From Enterococcus wangshanyuanii (GTDB lineage: Bacteria; Bacillota; Bacilli; Lactobacillales; Enterococcaceae): 64,000 bases of DNA. Location of the stretch: NCBI RefSeq assembly GCF_002197645.1, contig NZ_CP021874.1, positions 2,170,001-2,234,000 on the forward strand. Reading direction: 5' to 3'. The translations under genes were made by a program, and so were the position numbers. Shown piece after piece: positions 38,000 to 47,204 of the stretch. The stretch's first letter is position 1, and each line of letters starts with the position of its first letter. The notes beneath the pieces are model-generated. The model was given only the letters and a program-made list of their open reading frames with translations, had not been told where the DNA came from and made no database searches.

Positions 38000-38401
38000 T
38001 TATAACAGTGAAATGATTTTTCGAGGGATTTCTTGCTCGTCGATCTCTTCCCAATGTTGGATACTCTGCCCTTTTGTCGTCACTTTTAGAAATCTCTTCG
38101 GCGTAAGCGGTCTGCCAAACGAAGTATAGGCTAACTTTCGTGTCTGTCCATTTTTATCAAAACAGGTCTGGATATACGTATAATTATCTATTTTGCTCAC
38201 GGAATCAGGGAATTTATACGCGTACCGATCTGTTGTTCTTACATACAAGGTTTCAGTCTGAACTAAGGGATTGAGCCGATCAATAAACGCTGCTGCATCT
38301 GATGTATTATTGTGCGTATATAGACGAAAACAAAATGCACTGACCAGCAGCAATGCAGCAATACTCACCGTTTTCTTGATAAACTTTTTTGCCATAATCA
38401 T
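38000..38401 (-). CDS. YxeA-family (DUF1093) secreted or membrane-anchored protein
   Basis: Start set at the ATG ending at 38401 (MIMAKKFIKKTVSIAALLLV), which has AGAAGGA 5 bases before. About 133 residues: N-terminal membrane segment, then the YxeA beta-domain (DNYTYIQTCFDKNGQTRKLA, RFLKVTTKGQSIQHWEEI). Family members are small exported proteins of unknown role. Operon with the 69-residue gene. Confidence 0.78.
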   Translation of the reverse strand: MIMAKKFIKKTVSIAALLLVSAFCFRLYTHNNTSDAAAFIDRLNPLVQTETLYVRTTDRYAYKFPDSVSKIDNYTYIQTCFDKNGQTRKLAYTSFGRPLTPKRFLKVTTKGQSIQHWEEIDEQEIPRKIISLL

Positions 38402-38489
38402 AAAAATCCTTCTTGTTTTCATTTTTTTCTACTTTATCATACTCTCTTTTGCCTAATTTTCCATCGAACTTAAGACTGATATGCAAAAT

Positions 38490-38597
38490 AGAGAGCGAGA
38501 CAAAAACTAAAAATCAGTTTTGTTTCGCTCTCTAAATCTGATAAATGGTGAGAAAAAAGCAGTCCCTTCGGAAATAAACACTTTTGTCTCAGTCTCA
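38490..38597. repeat. Dispersed palindromic intergenic repeat, copy B (shortened), with terminator
   Basis: Left part is a hairpin (GAGAGCGAGAC...AAAACTAAAAATCAGTTTT, then CGCTCTC) that can end transcription of the adhesin gene on the minus strand; right part has CCTTCGGAAATAAA and TTTTGTCTCAGTCTC, matching copies at 7014 and 56205, but lacks the central GAATTCC palindrome. Confidence 0.65.
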
Positions 38598-38603
38598 ATT
38601 TAA

Positions 38604-41600
38604 TTATTTATTTTTCTTTCTGCGGTAAACAACATAGCCGCCTAAACCTATAATTACAAGAGTACCTAGAACGATCAGGCTTGTTCCTGATTGCTCACCG
38701 AGGTTTGCAAGATTTCCGCCTAGATGTTTTTGTACTGGCGGTGTTGGTGTTTTTTTACTTGGCTCTTTTTCCGGTTGTTTTGAATTTGTCACAGTCAAAT
38801 TGATTTGTTTTGGCTTGCCGTTCGCGTTTTCTACAATCGTGAATGGCTGTTTATCATTGGTTAATTGATAGCCTGTTGGTGCTTTTTGTTCAACAAAATA
38901 GTAATCTCCTGGCACCAGATCGTTAACTATCAATCGACCGTTTTGATCTGTGATCAGTTGTTTTTTGACAAGCGTTCCTTCACTTGTATATAAGTTAAAC
39001 TCGGCACCTGTCAATGCCTTTTTACTGTCCGTATCGACTTTATTTAGCTCAACCGATCCTTGATAGTTTGTAAAGGTATCTTGGAACGTGATCTCGTGAT
39101 GCTCATTTTCAGATGCTGCAATCTCAAACGGCATAACCTTTTGATTCGTTTCTAAAATATAGCCATCAGGTGCTTTGGTTTCAACAACAGAATATTTACC
39201 AGGAACCAAGCCTGTTGCTTCGATTTTACCATCAAGCGCAGTCAACGTTTTTGTTTCGAACCCTAATGCATTCGTGACTGTGACAACTTGTCCTTTGGCA
39301 TCTCTAATCTCAAAACTTCCGCCGTTTAGAAGCTCGCCGTGTTCATTTTTCTTTTCAACTTCGATACTACCACGATGGTTTTCAATAGTTCCCAAGTTGA
39401 TCGGCGTCGTTTCTCCTGACTGGTCAGTGACAGTAAATGGTATCCCCTCTTTTTCAAGAATATACCCATCAGGTGATTTGGTTTCAACTAAAGTATATTT
39501 CCCTGCGTGAAGACCACTGGCAGAAATGACACCATCTTGATTTGCGATCAAGGTCGTTGTTTCGTCTCCTTTAGTATCGAAAACTTTCACGACATTGCCT
39601 TTGTCATCAAGAATTTGGAATTCCGCACCACTCAAACCATTTCTTAAAAGAGGCGGCGTTTCCAGTGATTCATCATCAGAAACTTTACGGGCTGTGATCG
39701 ATGCTTCGTAGTTGACGATCGATACTTCCTCTACTGGCGGATCAGTTTCTTCCCCTTCACGAACAGTGAAGTAGATTGGTTGTGTATTGATTACATAGCC
39801 TGCTGGTGCTTCGATTTCGATCAGCTTATAATAGCCTGGGCCTAAGCTGTCAATATTGATATGCCCATCTGCCCCGACTTCAATGAAATCCTTCCCATCG
39901 ATTTTAACCAGTTTTTCTTCTGAGTTATTTTGACCACTTGCTTTATACAAAGCAAACTTGGCTCCAGCGATCGATAAGTGTCCTGCGCCGGTTTTAGTTA
40001 ATCCGATTTTGCCTTTGAAGTTTTGGAATTCGCCAAGATTGATCGTTTCAGGTTTTCCTTGCGCTTCACCCACAACATTCAGCCAGATCGGGTATTCATC
40101 TTTGACGTATTCCTGTCCGTTTTCGTCTAATGGCGCCTTGGTTTCAGATAGATAGTAACGTCCAGGAGCTAAGCCTTCATAGCTGACAATTCCGTTTTCA
40201 GCAGAAGTCAAACCACTGGCAATCAACTCTCTATTGATCGAGAATAAGCTGAACTCTGCGCCTTCTAACGGGTTGCCTTTACTATCAACTTTTTTGATTT
40301 TAAACGACCCTTGATAATCAGTTAACGTTGCCTCTACAGTTTCGGGTTTTCCTAACGTATTTGGCTCAACGACTACTTTGACTTTTTCTGTATTCACTAA
40401 AAACTCGTGATTAGGTCCCGTGCTTGTTTCTCTAAAGTAATATGTCCCTGGTGCTAAGCCATCAACAAAATAGCGGCCATTTTGATCGGTTGTTCCTTGG
40501 GCAACTGTCTTACCATTTCCATCTTCCAAGACAAATTCAACACCAGCTAACGCCTTTGTTTCTGTTGAAGTTTCTCCATATTTGGTGATTTCCGCACTAC
40601 CTTTGTAGTTGATGAAGTCATCCGCCAAAATAATTGGATCTAACGGCTTGTTGGAGCTTTCCGGAACTACGATATTGTCAAGAACCTGCGTATTTAAGAC
40701 ATAATCATTTGGATTGCTGATTTCTTTGATCTCATATGTGCCTGGTCCGACATTTGCGAAGACAACACGTCCATCAGGTTTGGAGGCTGTAGTAGCGACA
40801 GGTGTTGTACTTCCTTTTTTATATAAACCGAAGACTGCACCTGCTAGCGGATTGCCTGCTTCATCCTGTTTCATAAATTGAATTGTTGCTTTATAGTTGA
40901 TAAAGGCTTCTTTCATTCCAATTTGGATCAATTGGTGATCACTATTTTCAGCCACTTCAAAAGGTACCGGATTTGTGTTGAGAATATAACCTGCCGGTGC
41001 TTTGGTTTCGATCAATCGATATTTACCCGGTGTTAATCCGTGAATTGTCAAAACACCTTTTTTGTCAGTAGTCAATGCCTGATTCACAGATTTAGGCAGC
41101 CAAGTTCCTGTTACTTCGTCGTAGACTTCAAGTCTAAACTCAGCACCAGAAAGCAATTCTCCTTGCTCGTCCTTTTTCACTAACTGAACGGTTCCAAGCT
41201 GATTTTTGATTACCACAGGCACACCATCTGTTGTCTGTTGATTGATCGTTACTTTTTTACCATCCACTAAGCTTTGGTCGATCGTATAGCCTTGTTCTGT
41301 TAATGTTCCTGTTTCTTTTAAAATATATGTGCCAAAAGGCAGATTACCAAATGTGATCAACCCATTACTGCCTACGGTTCCAGAACGTAAAATTTGTGTT
41401 TGGTTTTTATCCCATAATTCAAATGTTGCTCCTTCTGGAAGAACATTGCCGTTGTTGTCTTCTTTTTTCAGAATCAACTGTCCGCGGATTCCTGAACTGG
41501 AGCCGCCGCCTTCACTTACCGTAACATCTGTTTTACCGTCAGACGTATCATCTACTTCGGTTTTTCCTTCACTGGTAATATGAACTTGATTAGAAACAGT

Positions 41601-44600
41601 TCCTTTGTTTCCTTCAAGAAAGACCATGCTCTTGTATTCCATGATCAAAGGTGTATCAAATTCTTGATAGTTATTGACGAAGTGAATCGTCATTTTTTGT
41701 TGTCCAGTTTGATTATCTGTGGTTAGACCAACAGTATAATCCTGGTCTTTGACTAGTTCTTTCGTTCGGTCGATCGTGATCGTTCCATCTACGGCCACAG
41801 TCGTGCCAAAGATATGCAGACTGTCAAGATCGATAGATTGATTGTCTGATGGCATATCTTCTACCGTGACATCGTATAGTTTTGACTGACTGCCATTTAA
41901 CGTGACTGACCAGTTTACAAAACCATCTTCGTCTTGTTTTCCGCTTTTAAAACCAAATTCATCCCCGTGATTGACAGTGACTTTTCCATGTAAGGTATGA
42001 TCTTCATATTTATCATTACTGAAGACTGCATCATTTGTGTACTCAGCATGGATCTGTTCGTTGGTTACATCCGTCTTAAATTCAATCAGATATTGTCCTG
42101 CCTCATTATCTGGGAATTCCACGATCAACGTTTGATTGTTTGCAGCAGACGGTTGTTCGATTCCTAACTCACGGTATTCTTCCTGCGTCAATTCATTTCC
42201 TTTGATCACATTACCGTCACTTGTAACCGTATAGTGGTAGATAGTCAATGAATTTAAGATATATTTTTGATTAGCTGGAATCGGGTCAGTTAATTGTGCG
42301 TTCACTAAGTCTTTATCACCGTAGTTTACTGTTACCGTCCAGGTGATTGCTTTTTCTTGTGCATTATAAGAACCAGATTTTGCCCCATTATACTTTGTTG
42401 GTTCGTTCGGTTTAAACGTAGCAACATCTTCGTTGGTGATCGTCTCTCCATCATCAGTGGTCCAAGTAACTTTAGCTGTGTTTGTAAATTTTTTATCCGG
42501 ATCATTCTCCGGCACTGCCTCCGGATCATACGCAGTTGTATAGCTGATTTTAAAGGCATGATCTGTTTTTACATAATTGCCGATAAAGACGATTTCAAAC
42601 TGATTTGTCGTTTGATCGTAATCTAACGTATAATCGGTTCCAAGAATCAAGTCCTTCTTTGCATCCTTATCATAGATCACTAGTGTGTCTTCTAATAATG
42701 TCAGCCCTTTACTCAACGTATCGGTCATCTTCCAGTTGTTCATACTGTAATGATTCAAATTGACATCCAAATTCCAGCCGACTGTATGATTTGTGTAGTC
42801 CACTTGGCCCAGTTTTTTGATCACGTTTTGTGGATTCAAAATACCTGAGCTGGTATCGTCTTCACCCGTCTCTGTTTTAACTGCGTTTGTGATGGTTGTA
42901 TTTTCATCAACAATACCGTCATATCCTGTTTGATACAATACATCGACCGCTGTATCTACTGTGCCGATAAAATGAATTTCAAATCCATGGCCTGAAGAAG
43001 TGTCTAAGGTATAATCCTGCCCTTCGACTAGTTGTCTGCCGCGCACTGGACGCCCATTTTGATCGAAACTAACTTCGTACAGCTTGATCGTCCCATCTAC
43101 TAAAAACATGTGTTCATCTTGAAACGTATCTATTATAGAACCATTGTTGATATCTTTTTCGCCATAATTATAGTGAATTTTCCAATTGATGGTTTGATTA
43201 TCTGAATCATAATCTCCTCTAGCTTTATCGATTTTTTTCCCATAACTCGTTGAAACAGTTGCTTCTGCTGTTGCATCTTCGATTCCTTTTGAAGACAACA
43301 CTGCCTGATTTTGAAACGATGTAAGCCCGCCTTCATCCGGTTTGGCATCTTCATCGATTCTCGTTGTATACTCTAAACGATACGCTCCATCGATTTTGTT
43401 CGTAAAATGAACAGTCCCATCAGCATCCACCGTATACGTACTTGGATCAGCTACTTTTTCAGAGCCTTCAATGACATTCCCGTCAAAATCAACGTCTACC
43501 TGATAAACGACGACACTTTCATATACTGTGCCTGCCGGAAAATTTTCAGTAACTACAGCATTTTCTAACGTATCTAAGGCTTTATTGATATCGACATTCC
43601 AAATAATTTTATCCGGGTTTTGTTCTTTATCAAAATGTCCTTTTTTATCAATATTGTCACCAGAATAATTTGGCTTGATCGTCACTGTTTCACCAATATC
43701 CTCGTGACCAGGCGGCACAATCACGATTTCGCCGGGGCCGTCGATATTGTCTTTATCAAATTCACCAGTAAAATGAAAATCCCCTTCAATATCAGAAGCA
43801 TGTTCAATTTCATCCGTGAAAACAATCGTGATTTTTCCATCCGTGCCTATTGTGACATCTGCATAATGATTACCGTCAGCATCATTCAGCGGATAAGTTT
43901 GATTTTGTGTTACTTTTACTGAGTCCGGCAAATTGAATTCATAATAATCTCCAGCCTGCATATTCTCACGTACGGTCTCATCTAATGTAAAATTAAAATT
44001 GAAGTGAATAGTATCATCGATTGTCGGATTTTCTACTGGATTGCCGTCTTTATCTGTATAGCTTAAATCCATATTAGTCAAAAAATCATCGGCAATACCT
44101 AGATCATCATAAATATTCTGAATGTTTACAGGGTCTCTTCTCAGAGTTGAATTTTTTTCTTGCGCTGCTTTTGACTCTTTTATTCCACCCGTTTCTGAGG
44201 AAGAACTTGTTTCCGTTGTAGTTGAAGACACCGTTTCTGTTGATGCACTTGAGTTATTTATTGTTGAATCGGTCGTCGTACTCTCGGTCAAAAACCAGCC
44301 CTCTGGCAAATTCAATACCTTGCTGCTATTTCCTAAAGTAAACTGCACTTGTTTTTCACTGCTAGCTTCAGCTACTTGTCCTTCAATTGTTAATGAAAGT
44401 TCTTCATCTACTTCACCAGCGACCGATAATTGAACTGCATTATCAACGATCTGATAGGTTCCCTTAACACGCCCGCTTGCATCCTTTAATTCATTTGAAG
44501 AAGAAGGCATTAGTGTCAACCCTGAGGAGGATTGTATGACTGCTTTTTGCTCTTCTGCTGTTTTTGCATCGAGCGTTAAAGAAATAATCGCTCTTTCTTT

Positions 44601-44741
44601 TTTGCTGGTAGGATCTAAAGAAACACTTTTAAGGCTTACTCCCTCTTCCCCACTGATCAACGTTTCAGCAATCGCTATTTGTGGGATAACGAATTGCAAT
44701 AATAGTACAATAGTTAATAAAACATGAACAAATTTTTTCAT
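38604..44741 (-). CDS. Giant cell-wall adhesin with collagen-binding-like and nine SpaA/Cna-B repeats
   Basis: 2,045 residues. Signal peptide (1-25, ending AIAE), Ser/Thr linker (about 150-205), a SdrG/Cna-like adhesin domain (about 215-370), five collagen-binding-type repeats (about 370-1150; W-x-V/I-x-x-NYG motifs), then nine SpaA/Cna-B repeats (about 1150-1990) with the Lys (e.g. VELNKVD) and Glu (ETKAPxGY) that form isopeptide bonds. The C-terminus has a membrane segment and RRKKNK tail, but the sorting motif reads NLANLGEQSG: Pro and Thr of LPXTG are both absent. So sortase anchoring may be impaired or use another enzyme. It probably binds host matrix. The upstream Mga regulator is on the same strand. 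Confidence 0.92.
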   Translation of the reverse strand: MKKFVHVLLTIVLLLQFVIPQIAIAETLISGEEGVSLKSVSLDPTSKKERAIISLTLDAKTAEEQKAVIQSSSGLTLMPSSSNELKDASGRVKGTYQIVDNAVQLSVAGEVDEELSLTIEGQVAEASSEKQVQFTLGNSSKVLNLPEGWFLTESTTTDSTINNSSASTETVSSTTTETSSSSETGGIKESKAAQEKNSTLRRDPVNIQNIYDDLGIADDFLTNMDLSYTDKDGNPVENPTIDDTIHFNFNFTLDETVRENMQAGDYYEFNLPDSVKVTQNQTYPLNDADGNHYADVTIGTDGKITIVFTDEIEHASDIEGDFHFTGEFDKDNIDGPGEIVIVPPGHEDIGETVTIKPNYSGDNIDKKGHFDKEQNPDKIIWNVDINKALDTLENAVVTENFPAGTVYESVVVYQVDVDFDGNVIEGSEKVADPSTYTVDADGTVHFTNKIDGAYRLEYTTRIDEDAKPDEGGLTSFQNQAVLSSKGIEDATAEATVSTSYGKKIDKARGDYDSDNQTINWKIHYNYGEKDINNGSIIDTFQDEHMFLVDGTIKLYEVSFDQNGRPVRGRQLVEGQDYTLDTSSGHGFEIHFIGTVDTAVDVLYQTGYDGIVDENTTITNAVKTETGEDDTSSGILNPQNVIKKLGQVDYTNHTVGWNLDVNLNHYSMNNWKMTDTLSKGLTLLEDTLVIYDKDAKKDLILGTDYTLDYDQTTNQFEIVFIGNYVKTDHAFKISYTTAYDPEAVPENDPDKKFTNTAKVTWTTDDGETITNEDVATFKPNEPTKYNGAKSGSYNAQEKAITWTVTVNYGDKDLVNAQLTDPIPANQKYILNSLTIYHYTVTSDGNVIKGNELTQEEYRELGIEQPSAANNQTLIVEFPDNEAGQYLIEFKTDVTNEQIHAEYTNDAVFSNDKYEDHTLHGKVTVNHGDEFGFKSGKQDEDGFVNWSVTLNGSQSKLYDVTVEDMPSDNQSIDLDSLHIFGTTVAVDGTITIDRTKELVKDQDYTVGLTTDNQTGQQKMTIHFVNNYQEFDTPLIMEYKSMVFLEGNKGTVSNQVHITSEGKTEVDDTSDGKTDVTVSEGGGSSSGIRGQLILKKEDNNGNVLPEGATFELWDKNQTQILRSGTVGSNGLITFGNLPFGTYILKETGTLTEQGYTIDQSLVDGKKVTINQQTTDGVPVVIKNQLGTVQLVKKDEQGELLSGAEFRLEVYDEVTGTWLPKSVNQALTTDKKGVLTIHGLTPGKYRLIETKAPAGYILNTNPVPFEVAENSDHQLIQIGMKEAFINYKATIQFMKQDEAGNPLAGAVFGLYKKGSTTPVATTASKPDGRVVFANVGPGTYEIKEISNPNDYVLNTQVLDNIVVPESSNKPLDPIILADDFINYKGSAEITKYGETSTETKALAGVEFVLEDGNGKTVAQGTTDQNGRYFVDGLAPGTYYFRETSTGPNHEFLVNTEKVKVVVEPNTLGKPETVEATLTDYQGSFKIKKVDSKGNPLEGAEFSLFSINRELIASGLTSAENGIVSYEGLAPGRYYLSETKAPLDENGQEYVKDEYPIWLNVVGEAQGKPETINLGEFQNFKGKIGLTKTGAGHLSIAGAKFALYKASGQNNSEEKLVKIDGKDFIEVGADGHINIDSLGPGYYKLIEIEAPAGYVINTQPIYFTVREGEETDPPVEEVSIVNYEASITARKVSDDESLETPPLLRNGLSGAEFQILDDKGNVVKVFDTKGDETTTLIANQDGVISASGLHAGKYTLVETKSPDGYILEKEGIPFTVTDQSGETTPINLGTIENHRGSIEVEKKNEHGELLNGGSFEIRDAKGQVVTVTNALGFETKTLTALDGKIEATGLVPGKYSVVETKAPDGYILETNQKVMPFEIAASENEHHEITFQDTFTNYQGSVELNKVDTDSKKALTGAEFNLYTSEGTLVKKQLITDQNGRLIVNDLVPGDYYFVEQKAPTGYQLTNDKQPFTIVENANGKPKQINLTVTNSKQPEKEPSKKTPTPPVQKHLGGNLANLGEQSGTSLIVLGTLVIIGLGGYVVYRRKKNK

Positions 44742-44921
44742 TTTCTATCCTCTCCTAATACATAGTCAATTACTAGAAACCTTCTTCTTTTATTCAATTC
44801 GACTTCTAATTTGCTTTCTTATAGTAGCAGTAGAAAGCGTTTAACATCCGTCATCTTTTGCACATTTTTTTGTTGATTTTTGAAGTTTTATATTTTTTTC
44901 ATTTCTTTTTCCTTAAAAGGG

Positions 44922-46433
44922 TTAGCGTTCCTGAACAATTTTCCATAGTACTTTATCAAGTTCTGCATAGTCAACTTTCGTCAGCTCCGTATTAAAAATC
45001 AGATTAGGAACCTTTCCAATTTTTTCCTGCGGAACTTTGCTCGTTGATACGACTAGCTGATATTCTGATCCTTGTATCTCTGACTCTCTTTTAATCTCTA
45101 AATTATAATCATTTTTATATGCTTCTCCTAAACGAATTATCACACGCTCTTCTTCTAAAATGGGTAAATTTGTAATCAGTACGATCGTGATCTTTTTTTC
45201 GAGTTGCGGTAATCGTCCAATGAATGCATACATTAAAATATAACGCGGAATCAAGAAATTTTTTTGTAAAAATATATCATCTTTCGTTTGCTCAGCCAGT
45301 GAATCAATTAAACGGGTCAGCTCATTGATCAAAACAGGATACTTAAGCTGTATACGATTCCAATAGTTATATCTGGTATTACTGAACTCAAATCCTCTAA
45401 ACATCTGACAAAACATATGGGAACTAAAAGCATAAGCAGTCAAATACTTCACTTCTCCTTCTGAAAGTTCTATATTATCTAGATGCTCTTTCGCCGCTTT
45501 TCTCAAACTGACGATAGATTGATATAGCGCAGTATTATTTGTTTCATGGAATTGATAAATCCTTCGCTCGATTTCTAGATTGGAATAGTAATCATCTACT
45601 GTCAAAGCTGCTGAAAACATATACGCCGCTTCTTCCTTTGTCCAACCACTTCCTTCAAAGGGTTCTTGAAGATACTCAAAAAATTCTTGAAAAAATTCAT
45701 TATTCTCTGTGTTTTCCCTTACCTCTCTTGAAAGCGACACAGAATGCCCATTTTGATTTCTTGTTAGACAGATTGCAACAAAATAAGCCATACTCTGACG
45801 CTTTAGGGCGGATAATTCAACTTTAAAAAAAGCTTCTACATGATTGATAATCTCATCTACACGATGGACGGATACTTGGGAAAATGGCCATTGCTTCCCT
45901 TTAAATAAATTCCAAATCGTTGAGTGGGCAAACTTCCTGATTTGATATTCATTACCAGTCAACTGGAAGCTGCCCTTTTGAATATCCAAATCATAGTGTT
46001 GAAGAATTTCTCTAAAATCTCTGATTATCCGCCAAATCGTTGATTCACTTGTATAATTTTCCTGTGCAAACTGAACAGCTGAATCAATATTTTCGAAAAA
46101 TATCTCATAGGTCAACCGATAGCTTAATGTGTTTTGCATAATATATAACAAAAAAGATTCAATCTCGCCGGAATCCTTAAAATGAAGAGAACAACCTAAT
46201 CGTTTATCGTAAACCAATTGTGATTGACCTGTTGGATCAAACTTGGTCAATTCCTCTTGAATCAGGAGCAGATATTTTTCAATCGTACGTTTGGTCATTC
46301 CAGTTTCTTCTATAAGTTCTTCCATCGTCCACCATTGCTTCGTTCGATCAAATTGACTGATCAATTGGATTTTGGTTCTGGCTTCTTTATCAAAAAGCAT
46401 CAGTCCTAAATTATTTTTAATCATTCTTTTCAC
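44922..46433 (-). CDS. Mga-family helix-turn-helix regulator
   Basis: 503 residues, the usual Mga length. N-terminal HTH (WTMEELIEETGMTKRTIEKY), a second Mga HTH (about 60-140), then PRD-like middle domains (LSYRLTYEIFFENIDSAVQF) and an EIIB-like C-terminus (KITIVLITNLPILEEERVII). Family knowledge: activates surface adhesin genes; PRD phosphorylation links it to sugar supply. It lies directly upstream of the giant adhesin gene (180-base gap), which is its likely target. Confidence 0.88.
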   Translation of the reverse strand: MKRMIKNNLGLMLFDKEARTKIQLISQFDRTKQWWTMEELIEETGMTKRTIEKYLLLIQEELTKFDPTGQSQLVYDKRLGCSLHFKDSGEIESFLLYIMQNTLSYRLTYEIFFENIDSAVQFAQENYTSESTIWRIIRDFREILQHYDLDIQKGSFQLTGNEYQIRKFAHSTIWNLFKGKQWPFSQVSVHRVDEIINHVEAFFKVELSALKRQSMAYFVAICLTRNQNGHSVSLSREVRENTENNEFFQEFFEYLQEPFEGSGWTKEEAAYMFSAALTVDDYYSNLEIERRIYQFHETNNTALYQSIVSLRKAAKEHLDNIELSEGEVKYLTAYAFSSHMFCQMFRGFEFSNTRYNYWNRIQLKYPVLINELTRLIDSLAEQTKDDIFLQKNFLIPRYILMYAFIGRLPQLEKKITIVLITNLPILEEERVIIRLGEAYKNDYNLEIKRESEIQGSEYQLVVSTSKVPQEKIGKVPNLIFNTELTKVDYAELDKVLWKIVQER

Positions 46434-46583
46434 CTTCTTATTGCCTCTATCATACAGGAAAAAAAAATAAGATAATAATAATATGTACCAAAAAAAAGAA
46501 AAAGCATTCTTATAAAATAAGTAAACTTTTTCTTTAATAAAATATATATAATTTTAATTTTGAATCATCCAACTCAATAATTA

Positions 46584-47090
46584 CTATCTTTTTTTCGATA
46601 AACGCTTAATGCCCAAAACAAGCAAACACAAGCACACCGCACTCAAGGCACCAAAAGAATCCAGCATGACATCTTGAAACAGGGGACTACGTCCACCTGT
46701 CAGCATTTGGTGGTATTCATCCAATCCAGCATAGCCTGTTGCAGCCAACCAAGAAACAATACCAACTAGAATTGGCTGTTTTAGCTTCATATTCAAACCA
46801 ATAAACCAGCTTCCACCTAATAGAAAGTACGTCCCAAAATGTGCGCCTTTACGAATAAAAAATTCAATAAATTTAGCATAGCCCATCGCTTTAATACTAA
46901 CTTCACTGCCTGCATAGCTAAATGAAATTCCTTTTAATTGTGTTGCGAACGGCTTACTGCTCAATACATTATCCAATAGCCCCACTTGAGATTGCTGTTC
47001 ATAAGTCTGTGACGAGCTAAAAAACAAGATGGCCATAATCAAAAATGCTAAAGCTATGTACAGATTGCTATTTTTTAGTTGTTTTTTCAA
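46584..47090 (-). CDS. VanZ-family membrane protein
   Basis: 168 residues, about four membrane segments, with the VanZ motifs FIEFFIRKGAHFGTYFLLG and YAGLDEYHQMLTGGRSPLFQDVMLD. In glycopeptide resistance VanZ gives low-level teicoplanin tolerance; most genomic members have unknown roles in the envelope. No van genes are near. Divergent from pepF. Confidence 0.88.
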   Translation of the reverse strand: MKKQLKNSNLYIALAFLIMAILFFSSSQTYEQQSQVGLLDNVLSSKPFATQLKGISFSYAGSEVSIKAMGYAKFIEFFIRKGAHFGTYFLLGGSWFIGLNMKLKQPILVGIVSWLAATGYAGLDEYHQMLTGGRSPLFQDVMLDSFGALSAVCLCLLVLGIKRLSKKR

Positions 47091-47204
47091 AATATTTCCT
47101 CTTTTCTTCTATTACATAAGTCCATTCCCGTTAACATAATGAATCCTCAACTCTTTTTCTTATGCTATACTATAAAAGTAATTTAAAGAAAGAAGGGAAC
47201 CTTT

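Noticed and set aside
38604..41200. Repeats in the adhesin as a possible CRISPR-like array
   Set aside because: They are protein-level SpaA/Cna-B repeats of about 240-300 bases with diverged DNA, not short direct repeats with spacers.
39175..44727. Several plus-strand frames of 60-110 codons inside the giant adhesin gene
   Set aside because: They mirror the repeat structure of the real minus-strand gene, lack ribosome-binding sites and have odd composition.
46584..47090. VanZ as a sign of a glycopeptide resistance cluster
   Set aside because: No vanHAX, vanRS or vanY gene is near; VanZ-like proteins are common in Firmicutes genomes.
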